Shown here: in pieces, positions 50,201 through 61,851 of the stretch | Layout: each line of letters begins with the position of its first letter | Position numbering within the stretch: position 1 is the stretch's first letter | From: Spongospora subterranea f. sp. subterranea | Taxonomy: Eukaryota; Endomyxa: Phytomyxea; Phytomyxea; Plasmodiophorida | Assembly: GCA_049724395.1 (NCBI GenBank) | Contig: JAUGWO010000129.1 | Location: forward strand, 1 to 64,000 | Length of the DNA stretch: 64,000 nucleotides | Direction: 5' to 3' | Made by a program: the position numbers and the translations under genes | The notes under the pieces: model-generated | What the model saw: only the letters and a program-made list of their open reading frames with translations | The model's database searches: none | Told to the model about the DNA's origin: nothing

Positions 50201-53200
50201 TGGGTGATGAGTGCAGTGTTGAATAACAGAAAGTAAGATTGGAATTGAATTTGTCTGAACAAGGGCCTGTAAATTCTCTTCTGAAAGCGCAAACATGGCT
50301 AGCTTTTCAACTAGGCCGGAACAGTCTGAGCCGTTTTGCAACGATGTGGCAAGATCTTGTACAGCATGATATATATCATCTGCAGATATTGTGCCCTGGA
50401 ACAATTGAATTGCTCTGCCAACAATGGAATCATTACTGCGGTGCAACCGGACGCAGTGAGCAACTGTCTGGAGACCGTCTAACTCCTTCAGCAGTTCAAC
50501 GGTCAAGGAGGCATCTCTTTCCATCTATCCAGAGAATATTATTGATTTCAAAAGAAGAAGTAACCCAACATACTAGAGCTTCTAAAGTTTTGAGTCCTGC
50601 TTGGGTTGCACTAGAAGATGAGGAAAAGTTTGAGAGTTTCTCTAAACACGATTGTACCGCTAGAGCATGAATCTCGTGAACAATGCGGGCATTCCCTGGA
50701 CAGTTCAAAATCACTTCCATTGCTGATAAATAATTAGACGCTCCAGCTGCAATGCAGGGACAGATACATTAGACACCGACATAGAACAAAAGAGACACCT
50801 TTTTACCTCCGTCAACGGCAGATCTATGCCTCAACAAGATGGAATCCAATGCAATATGTGCTGATTCGTCTAATCGAAGAATGTCCACGATTAATGGCAG
50901 CACGTTTGACGCCGATTCCGGACACAGGTCTAGCACATTTAACAAGTGAGGGAAAAGGTCTTCCTCAAAATTGATATGGCCGGTAATCATTCCAGGCGTT
51001 TTCAACAGCGATGCGATAAACTGAGAAGCCCAATTCGCCATATCTGCACTCTCAGGTGACCTGGTCCATGCAGCAAATACCGCTTCAACACCACCAAGAT
51101 CAGAAATTACCTGGAATGGGTTAGTAGTTGCATATGACATCAAACACAATTTTCTGAACGCACCTGAATATTATGCTTGTCTTTGCAAAGAGCTGACAAG
51201 CATTGTGTCAGGTATGCCGTTTTGGCAGAAGAAATTGGATCGAGTGATTTCGTGGATTATTTGTTGAACGAGCTTAGTGTCGCGGCCCATTTTTGATGCT
51301 GCAGGCAAGCCTCCTCGCATCAGTAGTGACGATAGTCTACAGAGATTAGCTTGTACGCATGCTCAGATCGGTAGCTGACGTTGCTTACGTTGATGCAGCA
51401 GCCGCATCATCAGGCAAAGCTTTGCTGATGGTTGACAAACCACCATCATGGAAGATTGGCGCCACATTAGGTAAGAATTGAGCCATTTTTTGAATCAGTA
51501 AAATATTCACATCTTGAAATTGATTAACAACTTCGAGTAGTTCTGGATAATCAGACCTGGAGAAGTATACTCGGCAATAAGACATTGACGCTGTTGAAAA
51601 GGCAATATGTACCGTTTCGATAAAAGCGTGGCATGATGAGGGGAAGATATACATGCCGTCAATAACTTGATAAGCGCACGCCTTTGACCTGGCGATTTGG
51701 AAGATAAAATAGCAGAAATGATAATGCTATGTCCGTCGTTATCGAAAATTACATCAACATTGCGCGCGTTAACCTGCAAAAAAAGCTTTCAGGTTGTTAG
51801 AGAGGAATGCAAAACCTGTCCCTAACCTTGGTACACGTAAGTAAATTTTCGATCGACTGCGGTTTCATCAGGTTCTCCAGAGACGATACAATAAGTAGTC
51901 TGTTATCTGAGCCAAAGCATCGTCATGATTAAAATATCCCTACACAATGACAAAACGTAACATACCCATTCTAGCAATGTAAGTCGATATTGCAGCCGAG
52001 AGCGTTGCTAAAGCCAACCGCAAACACCTGAAAAAGCGTCTTGCCCTGAATGCCCTGAACCTTGTCTGAATATAGGTCGCTGCTTCAGCCTGAGATCAAA
52101 TATTATCATCATGAACATCTGCTCGGTGCAACGCGATACCTTCGTTTCGTATCTTTTTTTCTCCAAGATCTCGAACGTCTCAGCTTTGATGAAAATTTTG
52201 GTCGTCCCTTGAACAATCCCTTCATTATCCTTTTCGGATATAACTTCAAGTAGCGTTGATATATTGGGCTTTTGGCCGCGCAGATGCAGTGGAACGATGC
52301 ACCAATACCGGTCAAGAAAGGTTTCTGTTTCAAGATTTAGCATTCAATCTTGCAATTGAATCTAAGACCTACCTTCTGACCGCCGTTGTGCGAACCCTTC
52401 CTGGCGAATACGTATCGTCTCCAACGCTCCGATATATCTATAAGTACTGAATCTTCTTTGTCATTAACTCAGTCAGCACCTACCGCAGTTGGCGATTAAT
52501 TAAGGCGTTTTGGAATTGATCAGCGAGACACTGATCATTAGATTTTATGCATCTAATGAAATTTGGCTGACTTTTGTACAATGTATCACATAAATCCATG
52601 AGGCTACGCCGAAATTCAAGTGCTAATGTTGATTTTGTTGTTGCCTTCTGCTTTTTCCCGCCTTCAACGAGCAATGAGTCTGCAATTACGTTGGAGAATG
52701 TCTGTTTCAAGAAAACATTTTTACACTGAGCTATTAGCCCAATCAGGTCCTTGGAGAACCTCTCCCTGTTTTTTGACAAAAACCCGGACATATCGTATCT
52801 CACTTTCCCAGCAAAATGATTGATACAGAACGCAGATCCTTTAAAGCGATCCATTTCGAAATATTCTGACCCTGAGTGTGTCGTGATTATCTTGCTAAGC
52901 AACGACTGATCGGTGCCTTTAGGAAAATGAGCCTCCTCGTTGATTAGAAAGAGGATTCCGACTGGACTCTGCAAAGAATCGTTTTAATGGAGTTGGTTTT
53001 TACGGGCATTTGCAAACCTGTTCTATCAAATCAATACAGCCTTGATTATCGGTAAAGTTGATATGAGTAATTTCGATGCCTTCTTGAGCATACTCATTTT
53101 GTTCCAGCCGGAAAACGTATTCATTGAACTGAAGCTGTAACCTCTCATTGGCGTAGTTTATGCACAACTGCTCAAAAGAATTTCGCTCAAATATTTCGAA

Positions 53201-54787
53201 TCCGAACACATCAAGCAGATAGATGCACGACTCATGTTTCTTATCAAACCTCAACTAAAACACTGCAATTGAGATCACACCATAATCACGACACCGTCCC
53301 CATACTGAGCTGTTCAATTTTGCCACTATCCAGTCAAAGGTCCTAGCATATATATGCTGAGATAATGTGTCTCTGGCGTCGACTGCCTGAAACCGATCTA
53401 ACGGAACTAGGAATACCTCGCCTGGATATACATGTCAACGATCCTTTCTTAAAGGGCATGAATCAACCTTTGATAGTGTTCGTGCGAGTAAGTAATGCTG
53501 TCTCCAAGGCTTCAGTATCGCAACCAAACAGGTACGCTGCCCAATTTAACACTAATGATATGAAATAAGACAAAAAACATAAAATTGTTGACGTCCTGAC
53601 CATCCCAATTTTCAACTTTTGATTCTTCTGCTGAAGTAAAGTTAATGTTACCCAGCCATAAAATCAACGCTAAATTGGTGAAGATTTCCCGTTGCTCAGA
53701 TAGTGAAAAACCAGCAGTAGTTAATGCGGCCTATCATTTCGGAAGACGATTTAAGTCATTATTCGAGATTCAGAATGAATCAGTTGAGCCAAATACCTTT
53801 AATCTATCGAACTCCAGTGCCCTATCTTCGCTTGGAATATTGTTGTCTTCCACCTGATTTAGGTAATGGTAGGTCTCCAAGTCGCGTAATTGATACAGGT
53901 CTGGTTAAACGTCACCAGTGCCCATGATACTAACTTTGTGATTTACCTTGTTCTGCTGCATCGACACTGCTCAAAAGATAGTAAAATACATGAAAATTTC
54001 TCTCGTGTGCGTTGAGCTTCGTGACCCGAGACTACACCATCAAGTATTATATATTCTTTTCACTTGTAATTTGTAAAAAAAATCGGTACCTTTTCAAGAA
54101 GAACTAAAAGAAATATTAAGTACGATAAATATAATGAATCAGTACTCTTACATGTTTGAAAACTTGCTCCCAGTAATCCTCCATATGTACCGAACTGTGC
54201 TTCAAGTAATTTTCCAAATCGGCCTAGTGGGAAACCGCTGTTATTGTCATGCTAAAATGCAATAATTGATCTTCTAACTAGAATTATGATTTCTAACAGT
54301 TTTAGCGTTTCCAAACGCTTCTAAAATTGGATTTGAGGCCATGATCATTTCATGAATATCAAAGCCATTGGAACCGTCAGATGCCGTCGCCGACGTGTTT
54401 CTGGCAGCGACTTCAGCTACGTATTGGAGCACTATCTTTGCAGCTTCCGTTTTACCAGCCCCGCTTTCTCCGCTGTAAACGTGTGATTCACATTCTACAT
54501 TTGCAGAAAATTTCTCAGATATACCTGATAATAACGGACTGGTTCCCTTCTCCACGAAGAATAGCCCGATAAACAGAGTCGGCAGTGGCGTAGATATGAG
54601 GTGGGTTATCACGAAGGGTCTTGCCGACATAAGCGTCAACAGTTTCTTGAGAAAACAAGTCGATTAGCTTGAACGGGTTCACCGATATTAATATCCCCCC
54701 CATATAAGTATAAATAATGTCTTGGTCAAAACGAATCCGGAGGTTGTATAGAATCGATGCCGTATGCAATGACTCCATCTCAATCAT
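44250..54787 (-). CDS. Giant myosin: motor, IQ, armadillo-repeat and PH domains
   Basis: Actin-based motor encoded in many exons. It starts near ATG 54787 ([20 protein letters not shown]); an upstream exon is possible. P-loop [10 protein letters not shown] (about 54450-54475), switch I N-H-N-S|S-R-F-G-K across a 55-nt intron (54224-54278), switch [13 protein letters not shown] with [15 protein letters not shown], and converter [18 protein letters not shown] are all intact, so the motor should be active. IQ-type [19 protein letters not shown] (52073-51966) splices in phase 1 over 51907-51965 to the ARM region ([12 protein letters not shown]...). The ARM region runs to about 45000. It closes with a PH-like fold ([20 protein letters not shown], then [17 protein letters not shown]). 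One transcript is inferred from phase at several tested junctions, not all. The class is unknown to me. Confidence 0.75.
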
Positions 54788-54828
54788 GTCATGATATCCT
54801 AGGTAGAGGTAAGCATTGTCGTTAATAC

Positions 54829-54842
54829 ATATATATATATAT
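54829..54842. repeat. AT microsatellite
   Basis: A run of seven AT dinucleotides just upstream of the myosin start. It lies in a roughly 300-bp stretch (54790-55120) where I see no gene. Confidence 0.9.
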
Positions 54843-55124
54843 GGCGCAGACTACGCCGAAGTCACATCCTAAACTGGGGTTTGCCGATAATGCAGTCACA
54901 AATCAAAAAATTTGTGCTCCTGTTCCATGTCTAAATGACAGTAAACACAGCAATCCTAAGGATGTGTTCGTGTAGAGGAACGTCGTGCTGCGCAGCCAAT
55001 AACAACCAAAACGTAATGTATCTAGAATGTAGACTGTGTTGGGTGCGCTATCTTTGAGTACCGTATTGAGGATACGTAGGGGACGTTCAAACACTCAGTA
55101 AGCGGAAACGATATCACACTGTTA

Positions 55125-55460
55125 CTATCGGTCAGCACTGAAACGATTCCACCACTGCTTGTCAGAATCCCGGCCTAACAAGAACCGAATCAGACCCAGA
55201 ACGTTCAATTGAAAAGCGGAACAGGCGACCTCTTTGTATACTTCAATCTCATCAGGTACGTATATGCTACCGATGATTGTGGGGGGAGTGAGATCCGCAT
55301 GCCCCTTTCGCGCAATCTGGTCATCGGATGCCAACTTGCCATCGATGTCGTCAATATCCATAAGCCCCGAACTTAGGAGTCTGATCTCAATTATGAGGGA
55401 ATTTTCTTCAAACCATGTAGTACTCTTTTTGACACAAATATCTAGAGTGGGTTCCCGATA
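55125..55460 (-). CDS. Orphan exon or small protein downstream of the bZIP gene
   Basis: An open minus strand frame from about 55460 to a stop at 55125: REPTLDICVKKSTTWFEENS, LLSSGLMDIDDIDGKL, TPPTIIGSIYVPDEIEVYKE, NVLGLIRFLLGRD, ending WWNRFSADR. It has a protein-like mix of hydrophobic and charged residues. It could be a short gene with a TTG-free start at ATG 55361, or a spliced 3' exon of the bZIP gene (acceptor AACAG at about 55465, phase 2). No family was recognised. Confidence 0.4.
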   Translation of the reverse strand, partial: YREPTLDICVKKSTTWFEENSLIIEIRLLSSGLMDIDDIDGKLASDDQIARKGHADLTPPTIIGSIYVPDEIEVYKEVACSAFQLNVLGLIRFLLGRDSDKQWWNRFSADR

Positions 55461-55471
55461 ACTGTTTCGTT

Positions 55472-56224
55472 TTATTCGGAAATAATGAGGTTATTTTTCA
55501 ATGCTGAAGAGCCATTTTTATATATCGCATGGCTGTTATGATGAACCCACATTATGAAGCTAGATTGCTGTTCTTCTTTCACAATGGACTTCACTTGATT
55601 CAACAATTCTCGTAGAGCTTCTCCATAAACATGGAAGTCGTTTTTCGCTTTTGCAATTAGTCGACTACACTCAGATAGGTCTGTCAGAGACTGCTTTGCC
55701 TGTTCCGGGAGTGGTATGGAATTTCCCGTTTGCTCCTCTGCTAGTTGCGGCACAAGCAAGTTCGGGCCAGTTGTGATTGAATTTGATCCTGATTGAAGCA
55801 GTGCCCGGACGTCGGCAGGCAATCTCAAAAGAAGGTCCAAAGAGTCTAAATGTTGATCGACAGCATTTTGGATTCCATGACCAACGTTTGATGACCCTGT
55901 TATGAGCTGGATTATCAGTTTACGGATCGATGAAGTTTTTGATTTGCTCGATGGTTTCAGTAGCGTTCCTCGAAGTTCTTCAATGACATTTTCGTTGAAA
56001 TCGTGGCTTGGCAGCTCTCCGATCTTCTTCTGGTATGACCTCAAAAGGCGGTTTTCCATTCGATATCTTGCAATATTGAGTTCCATTTGATGCCTATCAA
56101 TCTTGGCTTTCTTTCGTGCGTGAATTGAGCTTAATCGATTTCGTTCGCGACGAGAGATATTCGATAGGATTTCAATTGAATCGTCTGACGACCATTGGAC
56201 AGACGGATCATCAGGATGCGGCAT
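55472..56224 (-). CDS. bZIP transcription factor
   Basis: Single exon of 250 residues. Near the N-terminus (about residues 24-65) the basic region RRERNRLSSIHARKKAK keeps the invariant N-x7-R spacing of bZIP proteins. It runs into a leucine-zipper-like heptad with MELNIARYRMENRLL. The rest is helical and Ser/Leu-rich (LRGTLLKPSSKSKTSSIRK, LLLRLPADVRALLQSGS) and probably regulatory. Basic position 3 onward is L-S-S rather than A-A/S, so it belongs to a divergent group. It would bind DNA as a dimer in the nucleus; targets unknown. Confidence 0.75.
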   Translation of the reverse strand: MPHPDDPSVQWSSDDSIEILSNISRRERNRLSSIHARKKAKIDRHQMELNIARYRMENRLLRSYQKKIGELPSHDFNENVIEELRGTLLKPSSKSKTSSIRKLIIQLITGSSNVGHGIQNAVDQHLDSLDLLLRLPADVRALLQSGSNSITTGPNLLVPQLAEEQTGNSIPLPEQAKQSLTDLSECSRLIAKAKNDFHVYGEALRELLNQVKSIVKEEQQSSFIMWVHHNSHAIYKNGSSALKNNLIISE

Positions 56225-56619
56225 GATTCGCGGATCTACAGAGCAGTGATATCGACTAACTATTGATGATCTGAGGAGGATTCGTTCATTCTATGACCGC
56301 GAGAAAATGATCGTGTTAACGGTCACGCGACCATTTCATATGGATCGACATACTGTATCCATATGAATATGACAAATCATTGCCCGATTAAAGACATTAA
56401 GATTGCACCACCATGCACAATCGATAGCTGTCATCAAACCTGGATGACTTGCTAAAGCAGAAAGCAATGGTGTACGATTTCAGCGTTTCACGAGTTATCA
56501 AATGGCTAAGTAATACAGTTTGAGATAGGATGGCAACACGTTATTATTAATAAATAAGATGACGAAGCAGACGTTGTTATAAACCTTGGTGTAGTTCATA
56601 ATCAAATATAACTGACATA
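56225..56619. other. Divergent spacer, no gene seen
   Basis: About 400 bp between the minus strand bZIP gene and the next + strand gene. It probably holds both promoters. Confidence 0.4.
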
Positions 56620-57615
56620 TGATTGTACATGACGGTCGGGACTGGATCGCTCTCAACCGTCATCACCGTTTGTACAGAATCCTTGACGACAATGCAGTCA
56701 AGCGCGATTGGGTCGACAAACGTGTGATAAATGTGGTGCTGTAGAGGGAAGAGAGGCTGCGCTAGTAGACGGTGTAGGCTGCGGCGCTGTTTATCCAGTC
56801 AGGACACACAAGTCACAACCAGCTGGACAAGAAGATTTAGATCCCATTTATTATGCCGGAGACGGGGGTGGAATTGATTGGCTCATAATTCGCTGATCGG
56901 AGCGACCATTGAACCGATGATGATGCATCCGCTGCTAACCAGGACGAGGGCGCCCCGTAGTTTCGAGGTCGGGGTCACACACCTGACCGGCCGCCGTCGA
57001 CGTCTCGTCGCTAAATCTATCTATTTAAAACGTAAGAATATCGCGGCTGGAGACGCAACGGGGCTTCATTCGGCGATGATATCGCCGATTGCTGTTGATA
57101 TCGAGTCGGAAAAGATGAGACTATCAAGATTGGAAAATCTCCTGCAAGAGCAGCTGCAGAAGAAGCACAAACAGTTCACCATGCTGAAGCAGGTGTTGCA
57201 GATTCAAAAAGCGCTGGCCGCTCAGTCATCAACAGCGCAAACGATTGCCTCAACCGCAATTGAAACAATTCATAGCCGGGGCGACATTAATGGTGCCCCG
57301 GTAGTGAATTCAAAACAAACCGTCGACCTTGTCAAAGTGCCTACAACGACCCCTCCATCTAGGTCGTATCTGATGCAAGGGACGAATGGTAAACAGCCCA
57401 GAACGAATAAGTTTTGGGACCGGCCACCACCACCCCATCCACAATTCAATGCCTACCCGCCACAGAACTACAACCGATGGCGTGCCGGCCCCAGAGATTC
57501 ATTGCGACCATTCGATGGTAGACCCCGATTCCGAGATGACCTGCCACCCACCGGCCCGAGACCATTGCCGCCTGGGCACAAATTCAATCGCAAGAGGCCT
57601 TATTGGAGGACGTGA
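56620..57615 (+). CDS. Unknown coiled-coil, proline/arginine-rich protein
   Basis: The clear part is 56918-57615: basic GRRRRLVAKSIYLKRKN, a coiled coil (SRLENLLQEQLQKKHKQ to about residue 100), and a Pro/Arg/Tyr/Asn-rich tail (RPPPPHPQF, NYNRWRAGP, GHKFNRKRPYW) like RNA- or SH3-binding tails. Upstream at about 56700-56895 a frame with C-D-K-C-G and G-V-G-C-G may be a zinc-binding exon. A frame from ATG 56620 (MIVHDGRDWIALNRHHRLYR) may be the first exon. How these connect is not settled. Likely nuclear; family unknown. Confidence 0.45.
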
Positions 57616-57772
57616 TTCGATCAAACACAGCCGTTATTTATTTATACACTTGATTATATTCTGTCGTCGATCAGGAGATATTCGACGGAAATATCCTGGA
57701 GTTGACTCACTAGAATCCCTAGTCTTCAACTTGGCCAAACCGGGCCCATTTTGTGTTTTTTGTTTTTGAGGG

Positions 57773-58366
57773 ATGGTGCTGTTGCCTCTGGCACTGATCA
57801 CGATGGTGATTGGGGTGGCGAACTCAACGTCTGGAGGCGACACGCGCTCGTTGCACGATCTTCATGGTCACAGCGGGTTCACCGACAACGATCATCAACA
57901 CAGTCTGGTCGACAACCGAGCCGTTGACCTAGGCCAAGTGACGGGGATCGCGTCCAGGAACGTCGAGGACGTCGAGGGCGACGGTTTCTCAACATCGGCT
58001 GCGAAACTCAGAAGCAAGTCGGAGCTGGGCGAGGAACTGCACATGTTCAACGGGAAAGAGGCGGCGGGCGTTGTTCCGGGTATAGGAAATCTCCCGGGAA
58101 AGGACGTTCTCGGTGTAATCGGGGGATTTGATCAGGCTGCAGATGTCAGCGCCGTGGCGAGTACGTCGTGGAAGACGGTCGGGTCGAACTCGACGTCGGA
58201 GACGAAGACGTCCCATAATGTGGCTGGGAACAAGAAACACACCGATTCCATCGACAGGTCGAAGAAGGACGGGGCCAGTTCCAAGTACCGTCGGTCCGAT
58301 TCGCACAAGCATAAACACGATCGGGATCATGTCGATGAACATGATCATCGTCATCAACGTAAATGA
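57773..58366 (+). CDS. Secreted protein with histidine-rich tail
   Basis: Single exon, 197 residues. A signal peptide, MVLLPLALITMVIGVANS, begins at the first ATG. The mature chain is hydrophilic with a Gly/Val-rich centre (GVVPGIGNLPGKDVLGVIGG), a Ser/Thr/Lys-rich stretch and a C-terminal HKHKHDRDHVDEHDHRHQRK. The His/Asp/Lys tail suggests metal binding, and NST marks possible N-glycosylation. No family is known to me. It is the first of three secretory-pathway genes in a row on this strand. Confidence 0.6.
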   Translation: MVLLPLALITMVIGVANSTSGGDTRSLHDLHGHSGFTDNDHQHSLVDNRAVDLGQVTGIASRNVEDVEGDGFSTSAAKLRSKSELGEELHMFNGKEAAGVVPGIGNLPGKDVLGVIGGFDQAADVSAVASTSWKTVGSNSTSETKTSHNVAGNKKHTDSIDRSKKDGASSKYRRSDSHKHKHDRDHVDEHDHRHQRK

Positions 58367-58820
58367 AAACCAGGAAGCTCTCGACCAAGTTGAAAAAACG
58401 GCGATCTCAGACCAGATCCGCCGGGGCGGCGCTTCGTGAGACGCGGCGCCAGAGAATTGACGACACACGCGTCTCATATCGAATACAAATGAATGGCAGA
58501 TTCGATGTCAAAGAATGTTGTATCAATCTTACCGAACCCAAAATGTTTTCCTCACAACCTATCTTTGAATGGGTTTATCAGTTCAAACCTTAAAACGATC
58601 GTGTGTGTTTTTTTCATTGAGTGTCAATGCTGATGATGGTCGGTCGTACAATAACGGCCCGCCAGTCGAGTCGATGATCGCCTTAGGACAATTGGGACCC
58701 TTGCGATCTGTTTGGGCGATTTAGGATGCAGTTGAGTCACGTTGGATGTGAGGACATTTGTGACTCAACTTAAATGAAAACGTCTGGATATTGTTGGAGG
58801 ATCCGGCCGGCATTTTCGCA
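58367..58820. other. Intergenic, no gene seen
   Basis: About 450 bp between two secreted-protein genes. Short frames only. Confidence 0.4.
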
Positions 58821-59850
58821 ATGCAGGGATATCCGTCATCGCTCATCATCGTCATCGCCATTGCGCTGGCCTTGTCAACGAGTTTGCTGGTGGACGCCAA
58901 GCGATCCCACCACAGCCACGGCCACCACGATCGTCACGATGACGGGGACGACCATCATCACGATCACGATGACGGCGATCACGATCACGATCATCACGGT
59001 AATCGCAGAATGATCTTGGATTTTTCACAGTGCTGATGGAGTGATTAGATCATGGATCGCGAGGCCATTCGCACTCAGATCATGGACATCACGACCATGG
59101 TAGGGCAATTGCGTTTTAAGTTTTGGGGATTTGAATTTTGACTTGTGTGCGAAAAGCGCATCACGATCATGGACACGATAACGATGCACATCATGGGGAT
59201 CATCACGATGAGGATCATCATCATCATCAGGAGCACCATGACGATATGGATAACGACCAACACCAGGATCAATATCAGGGTCGGCCACCGTGAACAATTG
59301 TGCAGGGCAACCGTCGCTGAGTTTCTGATTGTCCAGGGATGGAGCAAGAACTGCATCAGGATACGGAAGCCGGATTTGACCAACATCAACTGGCTGGACC
59401 GGATCCATCGCTGGAGACGCATATGTGGGTGTTGCAAGAGCAACATCAAAGCATTGATGAACATATAGACGAATCAATGCACATCGGGGAACATGCTGAT
59501 AGGGGAGATTCAACTGAACAAGGGGTAGGTTTTTTATACGCGCGTTGAATTGCGGTGGTGTTAATGTGATTTGCTGTGTAGACGGATCATCATCAAGATC
59601 GGGAGCACGAAGACCATCATGATCACCATGATCATCATGATGACTCGCATGAGCACCATCACGACGATGACGACGGTAATCGGGATCGTATTGTGGCGGG
59701 AGAGTACTGGCTAAATTTATTATTCTGGGCGCAGATGGCGACCACCACGACGACCACGATCACGATCATGAACACAGGCATAATCACAATCATCGCGATA
59801 GACATCATCATAACGACAACGATCGTGACGACGATGAAGATGACGATTGA
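58821..59850 (+). CDS. Secreted His/Asp-rich protein, six exons
   Basis: Exons 58821-58998, 59049-59099, 59157-59279, 59337-59524, 59582-59675 and 59735-59850 join over five introns of 50-59 nt. Every junction keeps one frame, giving 249 residues and a stop at 59848-59850. A signal peptide (SLIIVIAIALALSTSLLVDA) precedes a chain made almost wholly of His, Asp, Glu, Gln and Gly. Examples are HHSHGHHDRHDDGDDHHHDH in exon 1, SHSDHGHHDH in exon 2 and RHNHNHRDRHHHND in exon 6. Exon 4 is different: Gln/Glu-rich with MWVLQEQHQSIDEHIDESM. That the frame stays His/Asp-rich across every splice strongly supports the model. Likely extracellular Zn/Cu/Ni binding or buffering; no family recognised. Confidence 0.8.
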
Positions 59851-60040
59851 TCCCGTTATTGTTATTCGCCAAAATATTCATATCCCCCTCTCATTTATTC
59901 CCTGCATTGACTAAACTATTTGATTCCCATTATTGATTGCGTTGTCGATGACCGTAACGCTAAAAAACTTCCAACTGTTTCACGATACCCATTGCAGTCA
60001 AAGAACGGCATGTCGGCTGGCAAGTCCGCCGTCCGATGCC

Positions 60041-60716
60041 ATGGACATGAGGTGGGTTTTGCTGCTGTTGCTCGTTGGCGTATTGCACGTTGGTGTTAGG
60101 GCGTCACCACCACCACCGCCTCCCGTGGACGGCGAGATCGTGCTGACGCCGGGCGTTGGACGACAATTGACCATCGTACCCGACCAGACGCCCATTGTCT
60201 TGTCGGTCATTAGCCTGGAGCCGCACAGTAGTTATGAAGCGCGTATATCGCATGCGGCAACCGTAGTTCCCATTGTATCAAGCGGATTATGTTCGTGGGG
60301 ATTGATTGCTATTTTGTCGCAGAATCCAGTTATGTTCACGGTTAACGCGGCGATCAATGATCCGGCCGGGAGGAGGTTGCAAGATCTGGATAAGACGACA
60401 TTCGCAACAGGTGCAGTCGGTACAGCTGTTATCACAATCAATGCCCATTATCATGGCGTATCAGTGGATCCAGACCATGGAAAACGCCCAGTTTCTTTCA
60501 ATATCGGTAATTTCCCAATATCTCGTAAGCCGATGTCGAAGTTCGATAAATCGTTAACTTGTAGTGATTATGGAACTATACCTTCATGCAATTCCTGCCG
60601 ATCTTCCTCCGCTCATCATATTCATTGTTGTCGTGGTTGGACTGGTTCTAATATTTGTCGTCCCTTGGGTGAAGCGCTCCTTGTTTGATGAATCTAAACC
60701 AGATCATCGTGAATAA
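60041..60716 (+). CDS. Type I membrane protein, unknown family
   Basis: Three exons: 60041-60262, 60323-60506 and 60565-60716. Intron 1 is 60 nt (GTAGTT...TCGCAG) and, being a multiple of three, could be retained. Intron 2 (60507-60564) is in phase 1. After the signal peptide MRWVLLLLLVGVLHVGVRA comes a Pro run. The lumenal domain (SLEPHSSYEARISHAAT|NPVMFTVNAA, then FNI|VIMELYLHAIP) looks like a beta-sandwich. A membrane helix follows, IIFIVVVVGLVLIFVVPWVK, and the short tail ends DESKPDHRE. The R-I-S-x-A-x-x-P pattern recalls ER-lumenal accessory proteins, but I cannot name one. Confidence 0.7.
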
Positions 60717-61851
60717 ATCTATCGCCGTCTCTGCTTCTGTGCCTCCTTGAAACCTGTTCATCGTTGACTGTTGGCCATGATTGATTTCTTGTCTGCGCAA
60801 ACAACGACAAAGGTTCTGGTTCCTGTGATGATTTGTGAATCCATCGATAGATGATCGGGTTTATTATTGGCCGATTGGTTTAGTCCTTTCAGTTTTCATG
60901 GCTGATGTTTCACATCGTATCATCGCTGAGTCCACAAAAATTTTGTTGGGCGTTGCGATTTGCCTGCTGCTACCTAGGTGGTTATTCTGCCGTCATGAAC
61001 TCCTACATGAAGTTGGAATTGGTAAGGATTGTAAGCGGCAGGTTCCCTGCTGTGTTATTGATTTGTTAAAACATGGTCCAATTGGGCGATATGGCTGTGT
61101 AGTATTTAGTCGATCTTGCCTCTTTCACGCTCCCTCCCGGTACTCATTTGTCAATGATTAGGTCTGTTGATATTGTTCAACTTTTGAAGTTTCCATTTAT
61201 GACATGCCAATACTGATACCTGTCCTAATTCTACCTGTCGTTATTTTCCTGGATGGCATTGACTAAAGAAACACGCCCATTTGGTGATGAAACATTTTCA
61301 AAGTTCGTGTAACACGTTCGTCATTTGAGTCTGTTTAAAGCGACTCGTCAGCGCTTGAAGCGATTCTCCAGCGCTGATATCAACACTTGCCCTTTTCCCG
61401 ATTCCTGAAAGGAGTGCGGTTATCGCTTCCTGAGATGATTGCGGTTATATGTGCCCAAGACGATTGTGGTTACGTTGTTGCTGAAACCGAATCCGAACTA
61501 AGGTTAAGTCCGTTAACAAATCTGTTTTTATACAGACTGTCAAAAGTTCATCGTCTTTGTATAACCTCTGTTCTGAAAAATCAAACCTTTAACTAAATCT
61601 GATCTCTTTAACAATTCTCAATTCTGGTTCAAGAAGAGGACCCTCTCTATAGCCAGATGTTCTCAGAATTGTCATAATAATCATGTTAACAATTAACTGA
61701 ATATTTCGGGCAGCACCGACTGCATTTGCAGAACTTCGGTCTTACAGTACACCGTTGTACTTTGTGTTTCGAAACTGATTTAGATGGATGTAATGAAGGA
61801 TATACAACGATTATAGACATGTTTGAAATACTGTATTAAAAATGAAATAGA
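60717..61851. other. No gene seen
   Basis: About 1.1 kb of spacer between the type I membrane gene and the CASD1-like gene. Frames at 60835-61161 and 61387-61596 have no domain or splice support. A short local repeat (AGCGCTGA/AGCGATTC-like) lies near 61340-61380. Confidence 0.5.

Noticed and set aside
54264-54300. Myosin exon ending at NAKT with a THDNNSG continuation
   Set aside because: The 55-nt intron 54224-54278 instead rebuilds the canonical switch I NSSRFGK, which is far more likely.
58128-58439. Arg-rich frame overlapping the His-tailed secreted gene
   Set aside because: It is an alternate frame of the low-complexity region; the frame with the signal peptide is favoured.
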